64,000 nucleotides of DNA from an uncultured Bacteroidales bacterium. GTDB lineage: Bacteria > Bacteroidota > Bacteroidia > Bacteroidales > Paludibacteraceae. The stretch lies in assembly GCA_946626605.1 (NCBI GenBank), contig CAMOUL010000001.1, forward strand, positions 62,001 to 126,000, read 5' to 3'. Below the pieces are notes generated by a model. The model was not told the origin of the DNA, did no database searches, and was given only the letters and a program-made list of their open reading frames with translations. Each line of letters begins with the position of its first letter. Positions within the stretch are counted from its first letter, which is position 1. Position numbers and translations under genes: made by a program. Of the stretch, positions 33,984 through 43,155 are shown piece after piece.

Positions 33984-35258
33984 CTATTCGTATGTCAAAA
34001 TGTAAGCACTGGACGGATTTAACAATTCTTGCGCTACATCTTGCAATTGACGCGTCGTAGTTTGCTCGATACGCTTCATCGTTTCCTGCCATTCAGGAGC
34101 ACAGCCGCGATACAACATCGACTTAGCCATCGCCAAAGCCGTATGCTCTTGGTTTTGTGCCGAAATAGCTAACTGACCCCGTAATTGTTCCAGCGAACGT
34201 CGCAAAGCCGCTTCACTCAGCGGTTGAGTCATCAGTTTGTCCAGTTCTTGCCGCACCAGACCTTTACTCTGCGCAAAGTCATGCGGGTCACACGCCCAAT
34301 AGATACACCAGTAACCCGTGTCGCTCAAAGGTGTATATGTGGATTCAACCGTATAAACCAAGCCTTTCGCCTCGCGAAGACTTAAATTTAACCGGCTGTT
34401 CAAACTTCCTCCGCCTAAGATATTATTCATCAAAAACATCGCCAATTGGTTCGTATGCCCGATCGGATACGCCCGACCACCTAACATCGCATGCACCTGG
34501 TGCGTGTGTTTCTTAAACGCCCGTTCGCGTTCGATAGTTATCGGACTCATGTAGGACTCTTTTCGGAGGAATGTAGGAGTCAAGTCGGGAGTGCTACCCT
34601 TCCGAGGGGTACCACTCATGCCGCCAAACTCCTTTTCAGCCAATTTAAACAACCGCTCCGGTTTCACATTCCCTTGACAGAAAACGACCATCCGTTCCGG
34701 ACGATAGTGTTCAGCCATCCATCGTTTGGCGTATTCCGGCTTCGAAGAGAGGTGCCGCAAGGTTTTTCTTGTACCTAAAATAGGCTGCGCCAAACTGCTG
34801 CCGGCAAAAACCAGATTCTCAAAATCGTCGTAAATCAACTCACTCGGAGTGTCGTTATAACTCTCGATCTCGTCCAGTATCACCATCCGCTCTTTCTCGG
34901 TCTCTTCTTTCTTAAAACTCGGCTCCAGAATCATTTCGGCAATAAGATGCAAGGTCAATTGCACATGTTCCGCCAAAATCGCCGCATAGAACGTCGTCTC
35001 CTCTTTGGTGGTATACGCATTAACCTCACCGCCAACCCCTTCAATGGCATGAATGATCTGTCGCGCCGAATGATGCGCTGTGCCCTTGAAAACACAGTGC
35101 TCAATATAATGCGCCATACCGTTTTCTTCCGGCTTCTCATCGCGCGTACCCGCACCAACCATCACACCTACATACGCCACAGGGGAAGGTGTCCAACGAT
35201 GCACGATTTTGATGCCGTTTGGTAAAATATGATAAAAAGTTTGGCTGTTTTCTTGCAT
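33984..35258 (-). CDS. M16 family zinc metallopeptidase
   Basis: The 424-residue protein has the inverted zinc motif HxxEH (HYIEHCVFKGT) near residue 50 and the distal Glu in the EVNAYTTKEET segment. The C-terminal half carries the inactive M16 domain (GGGSLNSRLNLSLREAKGLVY). There is no signal peptide, so it is probably cytoplasmic. A palindrome-bearing insert at 34591-34613 adds SGTPRKGSTPDLTPTF between the two halves. The start codon overlaps the -33 region of the divergent tRNA promoter. Confidence 0.92.
   Translation of the reverse strand: MQENSQTFYHILPNGIKIVHRWTPSPVAYVGVMVGAGTRDEKPEENGMAHYIEHCVFKGTAHHSARQIIHAIEGVGGEVNAYTTKEETTFYAAILAEHVQLTLHLIAEMILEPSFKKEETEKERMVILDEIESYNDTPSELIYDDFENLVFAGSSLAQPILGTRKTLRHLSSKPEYAKRWMAEHYRPERMVVFCQGNVKPERLFKLAEKEFGGMSGTPRKGSTPDLTPTFLRKESYMSPITIERERAFKKHTHQVHAMLGGRAYPIGHTNQLAMFLMNNILGGGSLNSRLNLSLREAKGLVYTVESTYTPLSDTGYWCIYWACDPHDFAQSKGLVRQELDKLMTQPLSEAALRRSLEQLRGQLAISAQNQEHTALAMAKSMLYRGCAPEWQETMKRIEQTTTRQLQDVAQELLNPSSAYILTYE
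34591..34613. repeat. Imperfect palindrome inside M16 peptidase gene
   Basis: GTGCTACCC and GGGTACCAC (one mismatch) flank a short loop. It encodes part of an insert relative to the M16 core and resembles the other in-frame palindromic elements of the window in design only. Confidence 0.5.
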
Positions 35259-35284
35259 AATTCAAAAAAATGTAGTAATTTTGC
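35253..35284 (+). promoter_or_regulatory. Promoter for tRNA-Leu and the following lipoprotein
   Basis: TTGCAT at 35253-35258 region and TAATTTTG at 35276-35283 fit the promoter pattern; transcription would start about 40 nt before the tRNA. The -33 part covers the start codon of the divergent M16 gene. Confidence 0.75.
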
Positions 35285-35329
35285 ACCCGCTTTTGTAGTT
35301 GAGCCTTGGGCGCTCGCTACGCTCGCGCC

Positions 35330-35411
35330 GCGGCATTGGCGGAATTGGTAGACGCGCCAGACTTAGGATCTGGTTCCGAGAGGAGTGAAAGTTCGAGTCT
35401 TTTATGCCGCA
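35330..35411 (+). tRNA. tRNA-Leu (anticodon UAG)
   Basis: The acceptor stem pairs GCGGCAT (35330-35336) with ATGCCGC (35404-35410) and is followed by discriminator A. The anticodon stem CCAGA/TCTGG holds the loop CTTAGGA, giving anticodon TAG. A long variable arm typical of Leu is present, and the T arm has the loop TTCGAGT. CCA is not encoded. Confidence 0.95.
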
Positions 35412-35417
35412 CAATTT

Positions 35418-35900
35418 ATGAAACGTTCGTTTGTTATTTCCTTGGTTATAGCGCTTGTAGCGCTGGGCTTGATGTCGTGCGATGGAACGGCTATCTCGTC
35501 GCCTTCCATCCAGGCTGCTTCTAAGATGGTTCGTACTTCCGCTGCCGGTGTGCGCGATACCATCAATCTGACTGACTCTCTCAACGTAGGTGACACTGTT
35601 CGCCTGAGTCTGATCGTACAAGGCTATTATCACTATCTGACGTCCTTCTCGGCCACTTCGGATACCACTATGTTAGTCGGTTTGGCTTGGAATCAAGCGG
35701 ACTCCGCTGCGTTGGCGCCCGGTTCGGATCCCGAGCATGGAAAAGTCATCTTTACGCCCAACACGGCTTACGTCTTCCTTACCAGCTTGCGCTTCACGCC
35801 GCGTTATTCAGGTACGCATCGTATCGATATGATCGTAGCTTCCAGTGCCGGAGAACCTTATTCTCCGCAACTCTATCACTTCAACGTGGCAGTTCGCTAA
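35418..35900 (+). CDS. Small lipoprotein of unknown function
   Basis: The ATG at 35418 is only 6 nt past the tRNA-Leu discriminator base. The 160-residue product has a signal peptide with lipobox GLMSC and a beta-rich body with no family I recognise. There is no room for a separate promoter, so it is presumably co-transcribed with the tRNA and freed by RNase processing at the tRNA 3' end, leaving an almost leaderless mRNA. It converges with mazG, stop codons 7 bp apart. Confidence 0.8.
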   Translation: MKRSFVISLVIALVALGLMSCDGTAISSPSIQAASKMVRTSAAGVRDTINLTDSLNVGDTVRLSLIVQGYYHYLTSFSATSDTTMLVGLAWNQADSAALAPGSDPEHGKVIFTPNTAYVFLTSLRFTPRYSGTHRIDMIVASSAGEPYSPQLYHFNVAVR

Positions 35901-35907
35901 GGAAAAC

Positions 35908-36792
35908 TTATTGCTTTTTGGCTTCCTGCCAAAGCGCTTCCATCTCGTCGATAGACATGTCTTTTAACTCGCGTCCCATTTCCCGGGCGCGGGTTTCTAT
36001 ATAGTTAAAGCGCTTGATGAACTTCAAATTCGTCTGTTCCAAGGCGTTGTCCGGTTTTATCTTATACAACCGCGCCGCATTAATCATTGCAAACAACAAA
36101 TCGCCGAACTCGGCTTCCATTTCCGGAGTCGGCTTTGAGTCTATTGACTGGTCTTCCGATTTTTGAGCCTTACGAACCTCTTGCTCAAACTCTGCGATTT
36201 CCTCTTTCACTTTCTCCCAAACATCCTCGCGTTTCTCCCAGTCAAAACCCACATTCGCCACTTTATCCTGTATCCGATAAGCCTTTACCATACTGGGCAA
36301 ACTGTCCGGAATACCACCTAACACGGTTTTATTACCGCCTTTCTCCTTCAACTTCACCTGCTCCCAGAGCTTACTTACCTCTTCGGCATTTTGAGCCGTT
36401 ATTCCGAATGGCTGTTCGCCTCCGGATGCTATCCGGCCGTACACGTGCGGGTGGCGGAAGATCAACTTATCGCAAAGCCGGTTGCATACATCCGCAATAT
36501 CGAAAGAATCGCGCGGCTCGTCTTTCTCTGACGAGCCGGAGAAATTCCATTTCGTTTCGCTACCCATCTTTGCATAGAAGACCACATGCAGCAGCACGTC
36601 ACCAAGTTCCTTACTAATCTCGTTCATGTCGTGCCTTGAGATAGCGGTTGCTAACTCGTACGTCTCCTCAATCGTATTCTGACGAAGACTATCGAAGGTC
36701 TGCTTGCGATCCCAGGGACATTTCTCCCGCAGATCGTCCATGATATCCAGCAACCGTCCGAATGCTTTCAGTTGTTCTTCTCTACTGCTCAT
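35908..36792 (-). CDS. mazG: Nucleoside triphosphate pyrophosphohydrolase MazG
   Basis: The 294-residue protein hydrolyses NTPs and dNTPs to monophosphates. CPWDRKQTFDSLR and the EETYE motif with the ELGDVLLHVVFYAKM helix form the first MazG domain; the second repeats E-x-EFGDLLFAMINAARL. Two inserts relative to the E. coli enzyme (263 residues) coincide with palindromes: NFSGSSEKDEPRDS over 36514-36538 and RIASGGEQPF over 36422-36436. It overlaps lpxH by 11 bp. Confidence 0.93.
   Translation of the reverse strand: MSSREEQLKAFGRLLDIMDDLREKCPWDRKQTFDSLRQNTIEETYELATAISRHDMNEISKELGDVLLHVVFYAKMGSETKWNFSGSSEKDEPRDSFDIADVCNRLCDKLIFRHPHVYGRIASGGEQPFGITAQNAEEVSKLWEQVKLKEKGGNKTVLGGIPDSLPSMVKAYRIQDKVANVGFDWEKREDVWEKVKEEIAEFEQEVRKAQKSEDQSIDSKPTPEMEAEFGDLLFAMINAARLYKIKPDNALEQTNLKFIKRFNYIETRAREMGRELKDMSIDEMEALWQEAKKQ
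36422..36436. repeat. 15-bp palindrome CCGGAT-GCT-ATCCGG in mazG
   Basis: It is nearly identical to the element in the ABC ATPase gene at 5665-5679 and encodes RIASG in an insert relative to other MazG proteins. Confidence 0.75.
36514..36538. repeat. 9-bp inverted repeat in mazG
   Basis: CGGCTCGTC and GACGAGCCG are perfect complements around TTTCTCT. The element encodes the insert SSEKDEPR in a loop between two conserved MazG helices. Confidence 0.8.
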
Positions 36793-37570
36793 AGTTATGA
36801 AGGGTTAAATTGCCTTTATGATCCAGTTTTGCGTATGTGAATTCCTTGAAGCAGTCACCCAAAATAACCACACGGCTGTCTTTGGAAATCTGCAGATCCA
36901 ATTCAATGTGGCGATGGCCGAAGATATAATAATCGCGATGGTTGTGTTGCTTCTCCTGTTCTTTGGCAAAAAGCACCAACTCTTCCTTGTCTTCGCCCTT
37001 GTAGGGACAAGGCTTCGCGATCTCTTTCAGACGACTCCGTTTTGCCCATTCATATCCGAATTTATTACCCCAACTCGGCGGTAAACAGCGGAAACAGAAC
37101 TGCAGGAACGGCGAACGGAAGATGTCCTTCAGACGCATGAAACGTTTGATCTTTTTCTTCACGTCTTTGGGGTACAAACTCTCCCAGTTGCTTGGCAGCA
37201 ACCCATCGCCATGCGCTAAGTAAATCGCCTTGCCGTAACGCAGTATTGTGCAGGGGTCGTAATGAATCTCTGCGTTACTCAACTGTGCCATACCGCCGAA
37301 CGTCCACAAGTCATGGTTACCGGTGAAAATATGCACGTGAATACCTTGTTTGGATAACTTCCTTAACTCCTTGAAAAAAGGCGCATATTGATGTTTTTTC
37401 TTGTCGTGGATGAAGTATTCCATCCAGAAATCGAACATGTCGCCCAGCATGTAAATCGACGCAGCATCCTTACTCATTTCCTCCAACATGTCAATGAGTT
37501 TCTTCTGATGAGCCCAACCTTTCTCAATGGCCAAGCTCCCTAAATGTGCATCACTTAAAAAATATATCAT
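36782..37570 (-). CDS. lpxH: UDP-2,3-diacylglucosamine diphosphatase LpxH-like
   Basis: The 262-residue calcineurin-like metallophosphoesterase shows all metal motifs in order: DAHLG, GDMFDFW, GNHDLW, HGDG, and GHRHIE. LpxH removes UMP from UDP-diacylglucosamine in lipid A synthesis, at the inner face of the cytoplasmic membrane. It overlaps mazG by 11 bp and is separated from the upstream SufT-like gene by a heptamer array. Confidence 0.9.
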   Translation of the reverse strand: MIYFLSDAHLGSLAIEKGWAHQKKLIDMLEEMSKDAASIYMLGDMFDFWMEYFIHDKKKHQYAPFFKELRKLSKQGIHVHIFTGNHDLWTFGGMAQLSNAEIHYDPCTILRYGKAIYLAHGDGLLPSNWESLYPKDVKKKIKRFMRLKDIFRSPFLQFCFRCLPPSWGNKFGYEWAKRSRLKEIAKPCPYKGEDKEELVLFAKEQEKQHNHRDYYIFGHRHIELDLQISKDSRVVILGDCFKEFTYAKLDHKGNLTLHNYEQ

Positions 37571-37574
37571 ATTT

Positions 37575-37630
37575 TACCAATTACCAATCAACAATTACCA
37601 ATTACCAATCACCAATCACCAATCACCAAT
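37575..37630. repeat. Heptamer tandem repeat at the SufT-like/lpxH junction
   Basis: Eight 7-nt units (YACCAAT, one CAACAAT) fill the whole 59-bp gap between the lpxH start codon and the stop codon of the upstream gene. Confidence 0.95.
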
Positions 37631-37944
37631 TATAGAAACCCTAATTCCAATTTGGCTTCCTCGGACATCATGTCCTTGTTCCATTCGGGTTCAAATACGA
37701 TGGTTACATTTACGTCTTTGATGCCGTCCACGGATCCGACTTTCTGCCGTATATCCTCCACAATAAAATCCCCGGCCGGACAAGAAGGCGCAGTCAAAGT
37801 CATCGTAATTTCGCAAACCCCGTCGTCTTTCAATTCGATACTGTAGATCAATCCCAAGTCATAGATATTGACCGGGATCTCGGGATCGAAAACCGTTTTC
37901 AGCATGCGCAGTATCGCCTCTTCTTTTTCTAAAAACTCGTTCAT
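37630..37944 (-). CDS. SufT/MIP18 family (DUF59) Fe-S assembly protein
   Basis: From the ATG at 37942-37944 the product has 104 residues, the usual length for stand-alone DUF59 proteins. VFDPEIPVNIYDLGLIY and the TLTAPSCPAGDF motif with the conserved cysteine identify the family, which helps mature iron-sulfur proteins. It has a typical promoter and is followed by lpxH and mazG on the same strand. Confidence 0.9.
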   Translation of the reverse strand: MNEFLEKEEAILRMLKTVFDPEIPVNIYDLGLIYSIELKDDGVCEITMTLTAPSCPAGDFIVEDIRQKVGSVDGIKDVNVTIVFEPEWNKDMMSEEAKLELGFL

Positions 37945-37960
37945 ATACACAAAAAAGCGT

Positions 37961-37994
37961 GCAAATATACAGCTTTTTTTGCAAATACGCAAAT
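37961..37994 (-). promoter_or_regulatory. Promoter for the SufT-like gene
   Basis: The minus strand reads TTTGCGTATTTGC and TATATTTG (complement of 37962-37969), about 18 nt above the ATG. Confidence 0.8.
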
Positions 37995-38028
37995 AAAACT
38001 GACAAAATGGCAGAAAAATGCGCGCGCA

Positions 38029-38061
38029 CTTGCGTATATAAAATATTTTTTGTACTTTTGC
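38029..38061 (+). promoter_or_regulatory. Promoter for secA
   Basis: TTGCGTATATAAAA (38030 on) and TACTTTTG (38053-38060) are correctly spaced; the secA ATG follows 44 nt later. Confidence 0.8.
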
Positions 38062-38104
38062 ACGATTTTTGTGTTTTTTTAATCGTAAATTACGAAAACA
38101 AGAT

Positions 38105-41100
38105 ATGAATTTTTTAGAAATTATTACGAAACTGTTCGGTAACAAGGCGCAGAAAGATATGCGTGCCATACAGCCGATAGTTGACCAAATCAAAGCGGCG
38201 TACGAGCAAATTGACGCCCTTTCTAACGACGAACTACGTGCGCATTCTTGGGCGCTCATGGATAAACTGCAGGCAGCTGTGGCCGATAAGAAAGCCCGCA
38301 TCGCCGAGCTCAAAGCCTCTATCGAAGCGACACCTATCGACAAACGTGAGAAGATCTACAACGAGGTGGATAAACTCGAGAAAGAGATCAAGGATAAGTA
38401 CGAAGAGGTGCTCAATGAGATTCTTCCCGAAGCCTACGCGATCGTGAAATCTACTGCGCGGCGTTTCGCGCAAAGCGAGACCGTAGAAGTAACGGCTACC
38501 GAAATGGACCGTAACTTAGCGGCAGACGGGCGTTTCGACTTTGTCGAGATAAAAGGCGACAAAGCAATCTATGCCAACCATTGGATGGCAGGTGGTAACG
38601 AAATCACCTGGGATATGATCCACTATGACGTTCAGCTCTTCGGCGGTGTGGTACTGCACCAAGGTAAGATCGCTGAGATGGCTACCGGTGAAGGTAAGAC
38701 CCTCGTCGCAACTCTCCCTGTTTACTTGAACGCATTGACCCACGAAGGCGTACACGTAGTGACCGTCAATGACTACCTCGCCAAACGTGACTCCGAGTGG
38801 AACGGACCGATCTATATGTTCCTTGGTCTTACTGTCGACTGTATTGACAAGTACAAGCCGAACAGTGACGAGCGCCGGAAAGCATATGCCTGCGATATCA
38901 CCTTTGGTACCAATAACGAGTTCGGTTTCGACTACCTGCGTGATAACATGGCCATCAGCCCGCTCGACCTCGTGCAGCGCGGACATAACTATGCTATCGT
39001 CGATGAGGTGGACTCCGTCTTGATCGACGATGCCCGTACCCCCTTGATCATCTCCGGTCCTGTGCCCAAAGGTGAAGACCAGATGTTCGATGAATACAAG
39101 GACCGCGTAGCGGCGCTCGTTCGTCAACAAACAACCTTAACTACCAAACTGCTCGCGGAAGCCAAGGCCAAAATGGGTTCGGCGGACGAGAAAGAGAAAG
39201 AAGCCGGTGAACTGGCGCTCTTCCGTTCTTTCAAAGGTATGCCGAAGTCCAAAGCCCTCATCAAATACCTCTCTGAACCGGGTATCAAAGTGCGTATGCA
39301 GAAGACCGAAGAGTTCTACCTCCAGGAGAACGAGAAAAACATGCATATTGCTACCGATGAACTCTATTTCGTGATTGATGAGAAGAACAAGACCATCGAA
39401 CTCACCGATAAAGGTATTGATGCCCTCACGGGTACGACGGAAGACCCGAATTTCTTCGTCCTGCCGGACGTAGGCTCCGAAATGGCGGAACTGGAGAACC
39501 AGACCGACCTCTCGGCCGATGAACGTCAACAACGTAAGGACGATATCCTCACCAACTATAGTATTAAATCCGAACGTGTGCATACCGTTCACCAGTTGCT
39601 CAAAGCGTACACCCTCTTCGAGAAAGATGTCGATTATATCATCGATAACGGTGAAGTGAAGATCGTTGATGAGCAGACCGGTCGTGTCATGGAAGGTCGT
39701 CGTTGGTCCGATGGTCTGCATCAGGCTGTGGAAGCCAAGGAAAACGTGAAAGTGGAGGCTGCTACGCAGACTTTCGCTACTATCACGCTGCAGAACTATT
39801 TCCGAATGTATCACAAACTCGCCGGTATGACCGGTACGGCCGAGACCGAAGCAGGCGAGTTCTGGAATATCTACAAACTCGATGTAGTGGTCATCCCGAC
39901 CAATAAACCCGTTGCCCGTATCGATATGAACGACCGTATCTATCGCACCAAACGCGAGAAATACAATGCGGTCATTGATGAGATCGTAGCTATGGTAGAG
40001 CAGGGTAGACCGGTATTGGTAGGTACTACTTCCGTCGAGATATCCGAGCTCTTGAGCAAAATGCTCAATATCCGTAAGATCAAGCATAACGTCCTTAACG
40101 CGAAGTTGCACCAACAAGAGGCGCAAGTGGTGGCTGAAGCGGGCCGTCCGGGCGTAGTGACCATCGCTACCAACATGGCAGGTCGTGGTACGGATATCAA
40201 ACTGACGCCGGAAGTCAAAGAAGCCGGAGGTCTGGCGATCATCGGTACTGAGCGTCACGAGTCGCGTCGTGTGGACCGCCAGTTGCGTGGTCGTGCGGGA
40301 CGTCAAGGTGACCCGGGTAGTTCCGTCTTTTATGTATCGCTCGAAGATGACCTGATGCGTATGTTCGGTTCTGAGCGTATCGCATCTATCATGGACCGTA
40401 TGGGCTTTGCGGAAGGCGAGATGATCGAGCACTCGATGATTTCCAATTCTATCGAACGTGCCCAGAAGAAAGTGGAGGAGAATAACTTCGGTATCCGTAA
40501 ACGCCTCATCGAATACGACGATGTCATGAATCAGCAACGTAACCTCATCTATGCAAAGCGTCGTCACGCCTTGATGGGTGAGCGTATCGGAGTGGATATC
40601 ACCAATATGATTCGTGAGACCGCGGATGCGATCTTCCAAGACGCACGTCAAGCCAATGACTTCGAGGGACTCAAGATGGATGTGATGCAGACCTTCGCGA
40701 TCGAAGTACCGTTCGAGGAAGACGTTTTCTCACGCGGCAAACGCGATGAACTGAGCAATCAACTGGCTGAGGCTGCGCTCGATAGCTTCAAACGTCGTAT
40801 GGAGAAACTGACCCAGATCGCAGATCCTGTACTCCAACGTGTGTACGAAGAGAAGGGCCAGATGTACGAGAATATCCTCATTCCTATCACCGATGGTAAG
40901 AAGGTATATAATATCTCCGTCAACCTCAAGGCTGCGGCTGAGACACATTGCAAAGAGGTGGTCAAAGAGTTCGAGAAACGAATGTTGCTCTATGTCATTG
41001 ACGATGAGTGGAAAGAGCACCTCCGTCAATTGGATGACCTCAAGCAATCCGTTCAGAACGCTTCGTACGAACAGAAAGACCCGCTCTTGATCTATAAGAT

Positions 41101-41443
41101 CGAGTCCTTCCATATCTTCCAGGCGATGTTGGATGCCCTCAACCGCCGCGCGATAGCTATTCTGCTCCGCGGACAGATCCATCAGCAGGAACCTGACCGC
41201 GTGCAACAGGCGCAACAGCAACGCCGCATGGATTACAGTCGTTATCGCACCCAGAAAGATGCCGTTCAGCAGGCAGCACATGCGTCCGGAGCGGCTGCGG
41301 CTGCAGGACGCGACACCCGTGAGCAACAACGTCCTGAACCTATTCATGTGGATAAGAAACCGCGCCCGAACGACCCCTGTCCGTGCGGTTCAGGTAAGAA
41401 ATACAAACAATGTCACGGCAAACTCGGCGCTGCCGGAGTCTGA
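38105..41443 (+). CDS. secA: Protein translocase ATPase SecA
   Basis: The ATG at 38105 ([19 protein letters not shown]) gives 1112 residues. Walker A is in [13 protein letters not shown], and Walker B and the DEAD-type motif in [25 protein letters not shown] and [12 protein letters not shown] belong to the second helicase domain. The C-terminus has the zinc motif [14 protein letters not shown] that binds SecB or ribosome. It is longer than the E. coli protein (901) because of insertions normal for Bacteroidetes. It drives Sec-dependent export of the many secreted proteins in this window. The stop codon lies in a heptamer array shared with the next gene's start. Confidence 0.97.
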   Translation: MNFLEIITKLFGNKAQKDMRAIQPIVDQIKAAYEQIDALSNDELRAHSWALMDKLQAAVADKKARIAELKASIEATPIDKREKIYNEVDKLEKEIKDKYEEVLNEILPEAYAIVKSTARRFAQSETVEVTATEMDRNLAADGRFDFVEIKGDKAIYANHWMAGGNEITWDMIHYDVQLFGGVVLHQGKIAEMATGEGKTLVATLPVYLNALTHEGVHVVTVNDYLAKRDSEWNGPIYMFLGLTVDCIDKYKPNSDERRKAYACDITFGTNNEFGFDYLRDNMAISPLDLVQRGHNYAIVDEVDSVLIDDARTPLIISGPVPKGEDQMFDEYKDRVAALVRQQTTLTTKLLAEAKAKMGSADEKEKEAGELALFRSFKGMPKSKALIKYLSEPGIKVRMQKTEEFYLQENEKNMHIATDELYFVIDEKNKTIELTDKGIDALTGTTEDPNFFVLPDVGSEMAELENQTDLSADERQQRKDDILTNYSIKSERVHTVHQLLKAYTLFEKDVDYIIDNGEVKIVDEQTGRVMEGRRWSDGLHQAVEAKENVKVEAATQTFATITLQNYFRMYHKLAGMTGTAETEAGEFWNIYKLDVVVIPTNKPVARIDMNDRIYRTKREKYNAVIDEIVAMVEQGRPVLVGTTSVEISELLSKMLNIRKIKHNVLNAKLHQQEAQVVAEAGRPGVVTIATNMAGRGTDIKLTPEVKEAGGLAIIGTERHESRRVDRQLRGRAGRQGDPGSSVFYVSLEDDLMRMFGSERIASIMDRMGFAEGEMIEHSMISNSIERAQKKVEENNFGIRKRLIEYDDVMNQQRNLIYAKRRHALMGERIGVDITNMIRETADAIFQDARQANDFEGLKMDVMQTFAIEVPFEEDVFSRGKRDELSNQLAEAALDSFKRRMEKLTQIADPVLQRVYEEKGQMYENILIPITDGKKVYNISVNLKAAAETHCKEVVKEFEKRMLLYVIDDEWKEHLRQLDDLKQSVQNASYEQKDPLLIYKIESFHIFQAMLDALNRRAIAILLRGQIHQQEPDRVQQAQQQRRMDYSRYRTQKDAVQQAAHASGAAAAAGRDTREQQRPEPIHVDKKPRPNDPCPCGSGKKYKQCHGKLGAAGV

Positions 41444-41467
41444 ATACTGACTTCTGAATGCTGAAGG
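41440..41467. repeat. Heptamer tandem repeat at the secA/DUF3078 junction
   Basis: Four units read CTGAATA, CTGACTT, CTGAATG, CTGAAGG. The secA stop codon (41441-41443) and the next gene's ATG (41458-41460) are both made of repeat sequence. Confidence 0.9.
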
Positions 41468-42624
41468 CTAAAATCCTCATATTTTCCCTTGTTTGCGCTG
41501 CCATTCCTATGGCAGCGCAACAACTTTATACGGACACCTTCCGCCTTCAGGATGTTCCGCAGGCTGTGGATATGGATGTAGTTCTTTTGGATATGATCGC
41601 CGAGCAGAGTGAGCAATTGCATGCCAATGATACGATAGACACCCTGACAATCGCGGAGCGCATGCAGCTCGACTCTATCGAACGCGAACTCAAAGAAATT
41701 GACTCGATTCGTACACTCAATGCTGATTTGGTATTCCAGAAGATGGAGCGTATTCCGACGATTGAGATTGAGAAGTCCTGGGTGAAGGATGCGGAGGAGG
41801 ACCGAAACGATGTGCTGCGGGCGATTCGTAATATGCGCTCTCCGTGGCGAAGAGAGGCCACGCTTATGCTGCAGATCTCGCAGAACTATGTGACCGCTAA
41901 CTGGTATCAGGGAGGTTCATCGTCCTTCGCCGCACTCGGAACGGCTAAAGGACAAATCAGTTATATCTCCGAGCGGTTTACGTGGGAGAACTTCGGCGAA
42001 TGGCGAATCGGCGCTTCTACTGTCTCGGCTGACAGCCTGCATAAGATCAATACTACCGATGATATGTTTCGCATCTATTCCAAAGCGAACCTGCGAATCG
42101 TGCCTAAACTGTTTACTTCCGTCTCCGCGGAGATTGAGACGCGACTGCTGCCTACTTATCAGGCAAACTCAAACATGCTCAAGTCGGCGCCTTTCTCGCC
42201 TTTCCGCTTTAATGCTGCCTTCGGTATTGATTATAAACCGGTGAAAAATCTTTCCATTTCCGTCTCGCCGGTTTCCTATAAGATGATTCATATCATGGAT
42301 ACCGCACGCGTGCTACCCACAGACTATGGTTTGGAAGCCGGACAACGAACACAACATAACATCGGTTCCTCTGTGCGTATCGAATATACGTGGAAACCGG
42401 TACGTGAAGTGGCATTGGAGTCGAAATTCTATTTCTACACCAACTATCATGATGTGGAATTGGATTTGGAAGTGAATTGCGATTTTATCATCACTCGCTT
42501 CATGTCTGCGCGTTTGATTCTGCATCCCCGATATGATACATCCGTCATTATGCAAGGGGATACGCACGCAAAGATACAATTCAGGGAACTACTCTCAATC
42601 GGTTTCGCCCATAAGTTCCACTAA
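41458..42624 (+). CDS. DUF3078 outer-membrane protein
   Basis: The 388-residue protein has a signal peptide ending AAIPMAAQ, a charged linker, and a beta-barrel domain beginning near residue 125 (ATLMLQISQNYVTANWYQGG), the DUF3078 hallmark, ending in a hydrophobic FAHKFH strand. A second member lies at 57.15 kb. Function is unknown for the family. The gene starts 14 bp after secA and its last 30 bp overlap, tail to tail, the HD-domain gene on the other strand. Confidence 0.85.
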   Translation: MLKAKILIFSLVCAAIPMAAQQLYTDTFRLQDVPQAVDMDVVLLDMIAEQSEQLHANDTIDTLTIAERMQLDSIERELKEIDSIRTLNADLVFQKMERIPTIEIEKSWVKDAEEDRNDVLRAIRNMRSPWRREATLMLQISQNYVTANWYQGGSSSFAALGTAKGQISYISERFTWENFGEWRIGASTVSADSLHKINTTDDMFRIYSKANLRIVPKLFTSVSAEIETRLLPTYQANSNMLKSAPFSPFRFNAAFGIDYKPVKNLSISVSPVSYKMIHIMDTARVLPTDYGLEAGQRTQHNIGSSVRIEYTWKPVREVALESKFYFYTNYHDVELDLEVNCDFIITRFMSARLILHPRYDTSVIMQGDTHAKIQFRELLSIGFAHKFH

Positions 42625-43155
42625 TTCCTGCCAGCGCTGAAAAGCGGCATGGCCATACTTCCAGATGTTGTATTTAATCTTGGCTACATCCACCTCTTCG
42701 CCGAGGTGGCTTTTTGAATAGAACTTATCGGCGTAACAGATAATCTTTTCTTCCAGACTCTGCGGACAATAATCGCGTTCCGGAATAGGCAACTCTTCGC
42801 GCTCAACCTGCTCTATCGTAATGCCCGTTCCCGTGTGTCGCTCTGCTACCAAAGCATGTTTCGGCAGGCCTTCTTGTCGCAGCAGTTCTGCGCCTAAATA
42901 ACCGTGCTCGATATACTTATGCGGACCATTGCAGTAAATTTTCGGCGCATCGCAAAAGATGATACCTATATCGTGCAACATCGCCGCTTCCTCAATGAAC
43001 TGACGATCCACCAAGCCTTGCTCTTCCCATTCCGGATGACGGTCCACAATGGACAACGCACGATCTGCCACCTGCCGACTATGTGTCACCAGCACGTGCC
43101 GCAACTCCGGCTGGCCGGCGTAATACTTATCTATGAGTGCTATATAGTCAATCAT
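42595..43155 (-). CDS. HD-domain phosphohydrolase
   Basis: The 186-residue protein carries a metal-binding HD domain: HSRQVADRAL, then AAMLHDIGIIFC, and the later H and D ligands in VAERHTG and CYADKFYSKS. Such stand-alone HD proteins are usually nucleotide or cyclic-nucleotide phosphohydrolases; the substrate is not evident. It overlaps fmt by 4 bp (ATGA) and the convergent DUF3078 gene by 30 bp. Confidence 0.87.
   Translation of the reverse strand: MIDYIALIDKYYAGQPELRHVLVTHSRQVADRALSIVDRHPEWEEQGLVDRQFIEEAAMLHDIGIIFCDAPKIYCNGPHKYIEHGYLGAELLRQEGLPKHALVAERHTGTGITIEQVEREELPIPERDYCPQSLEEKIICYADKFYSKSHLGEEVDVAKIKYNIWKYGHAAFQRWQELVELMGETD

Noticed and set aside
39137..40651. Long open frame of 504 codons antisense to secA
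   Set aside because: It lies wholly within secA on the other strand, has no promoter of the local type and no recognisable domain; it follows from the codon usage of secA.
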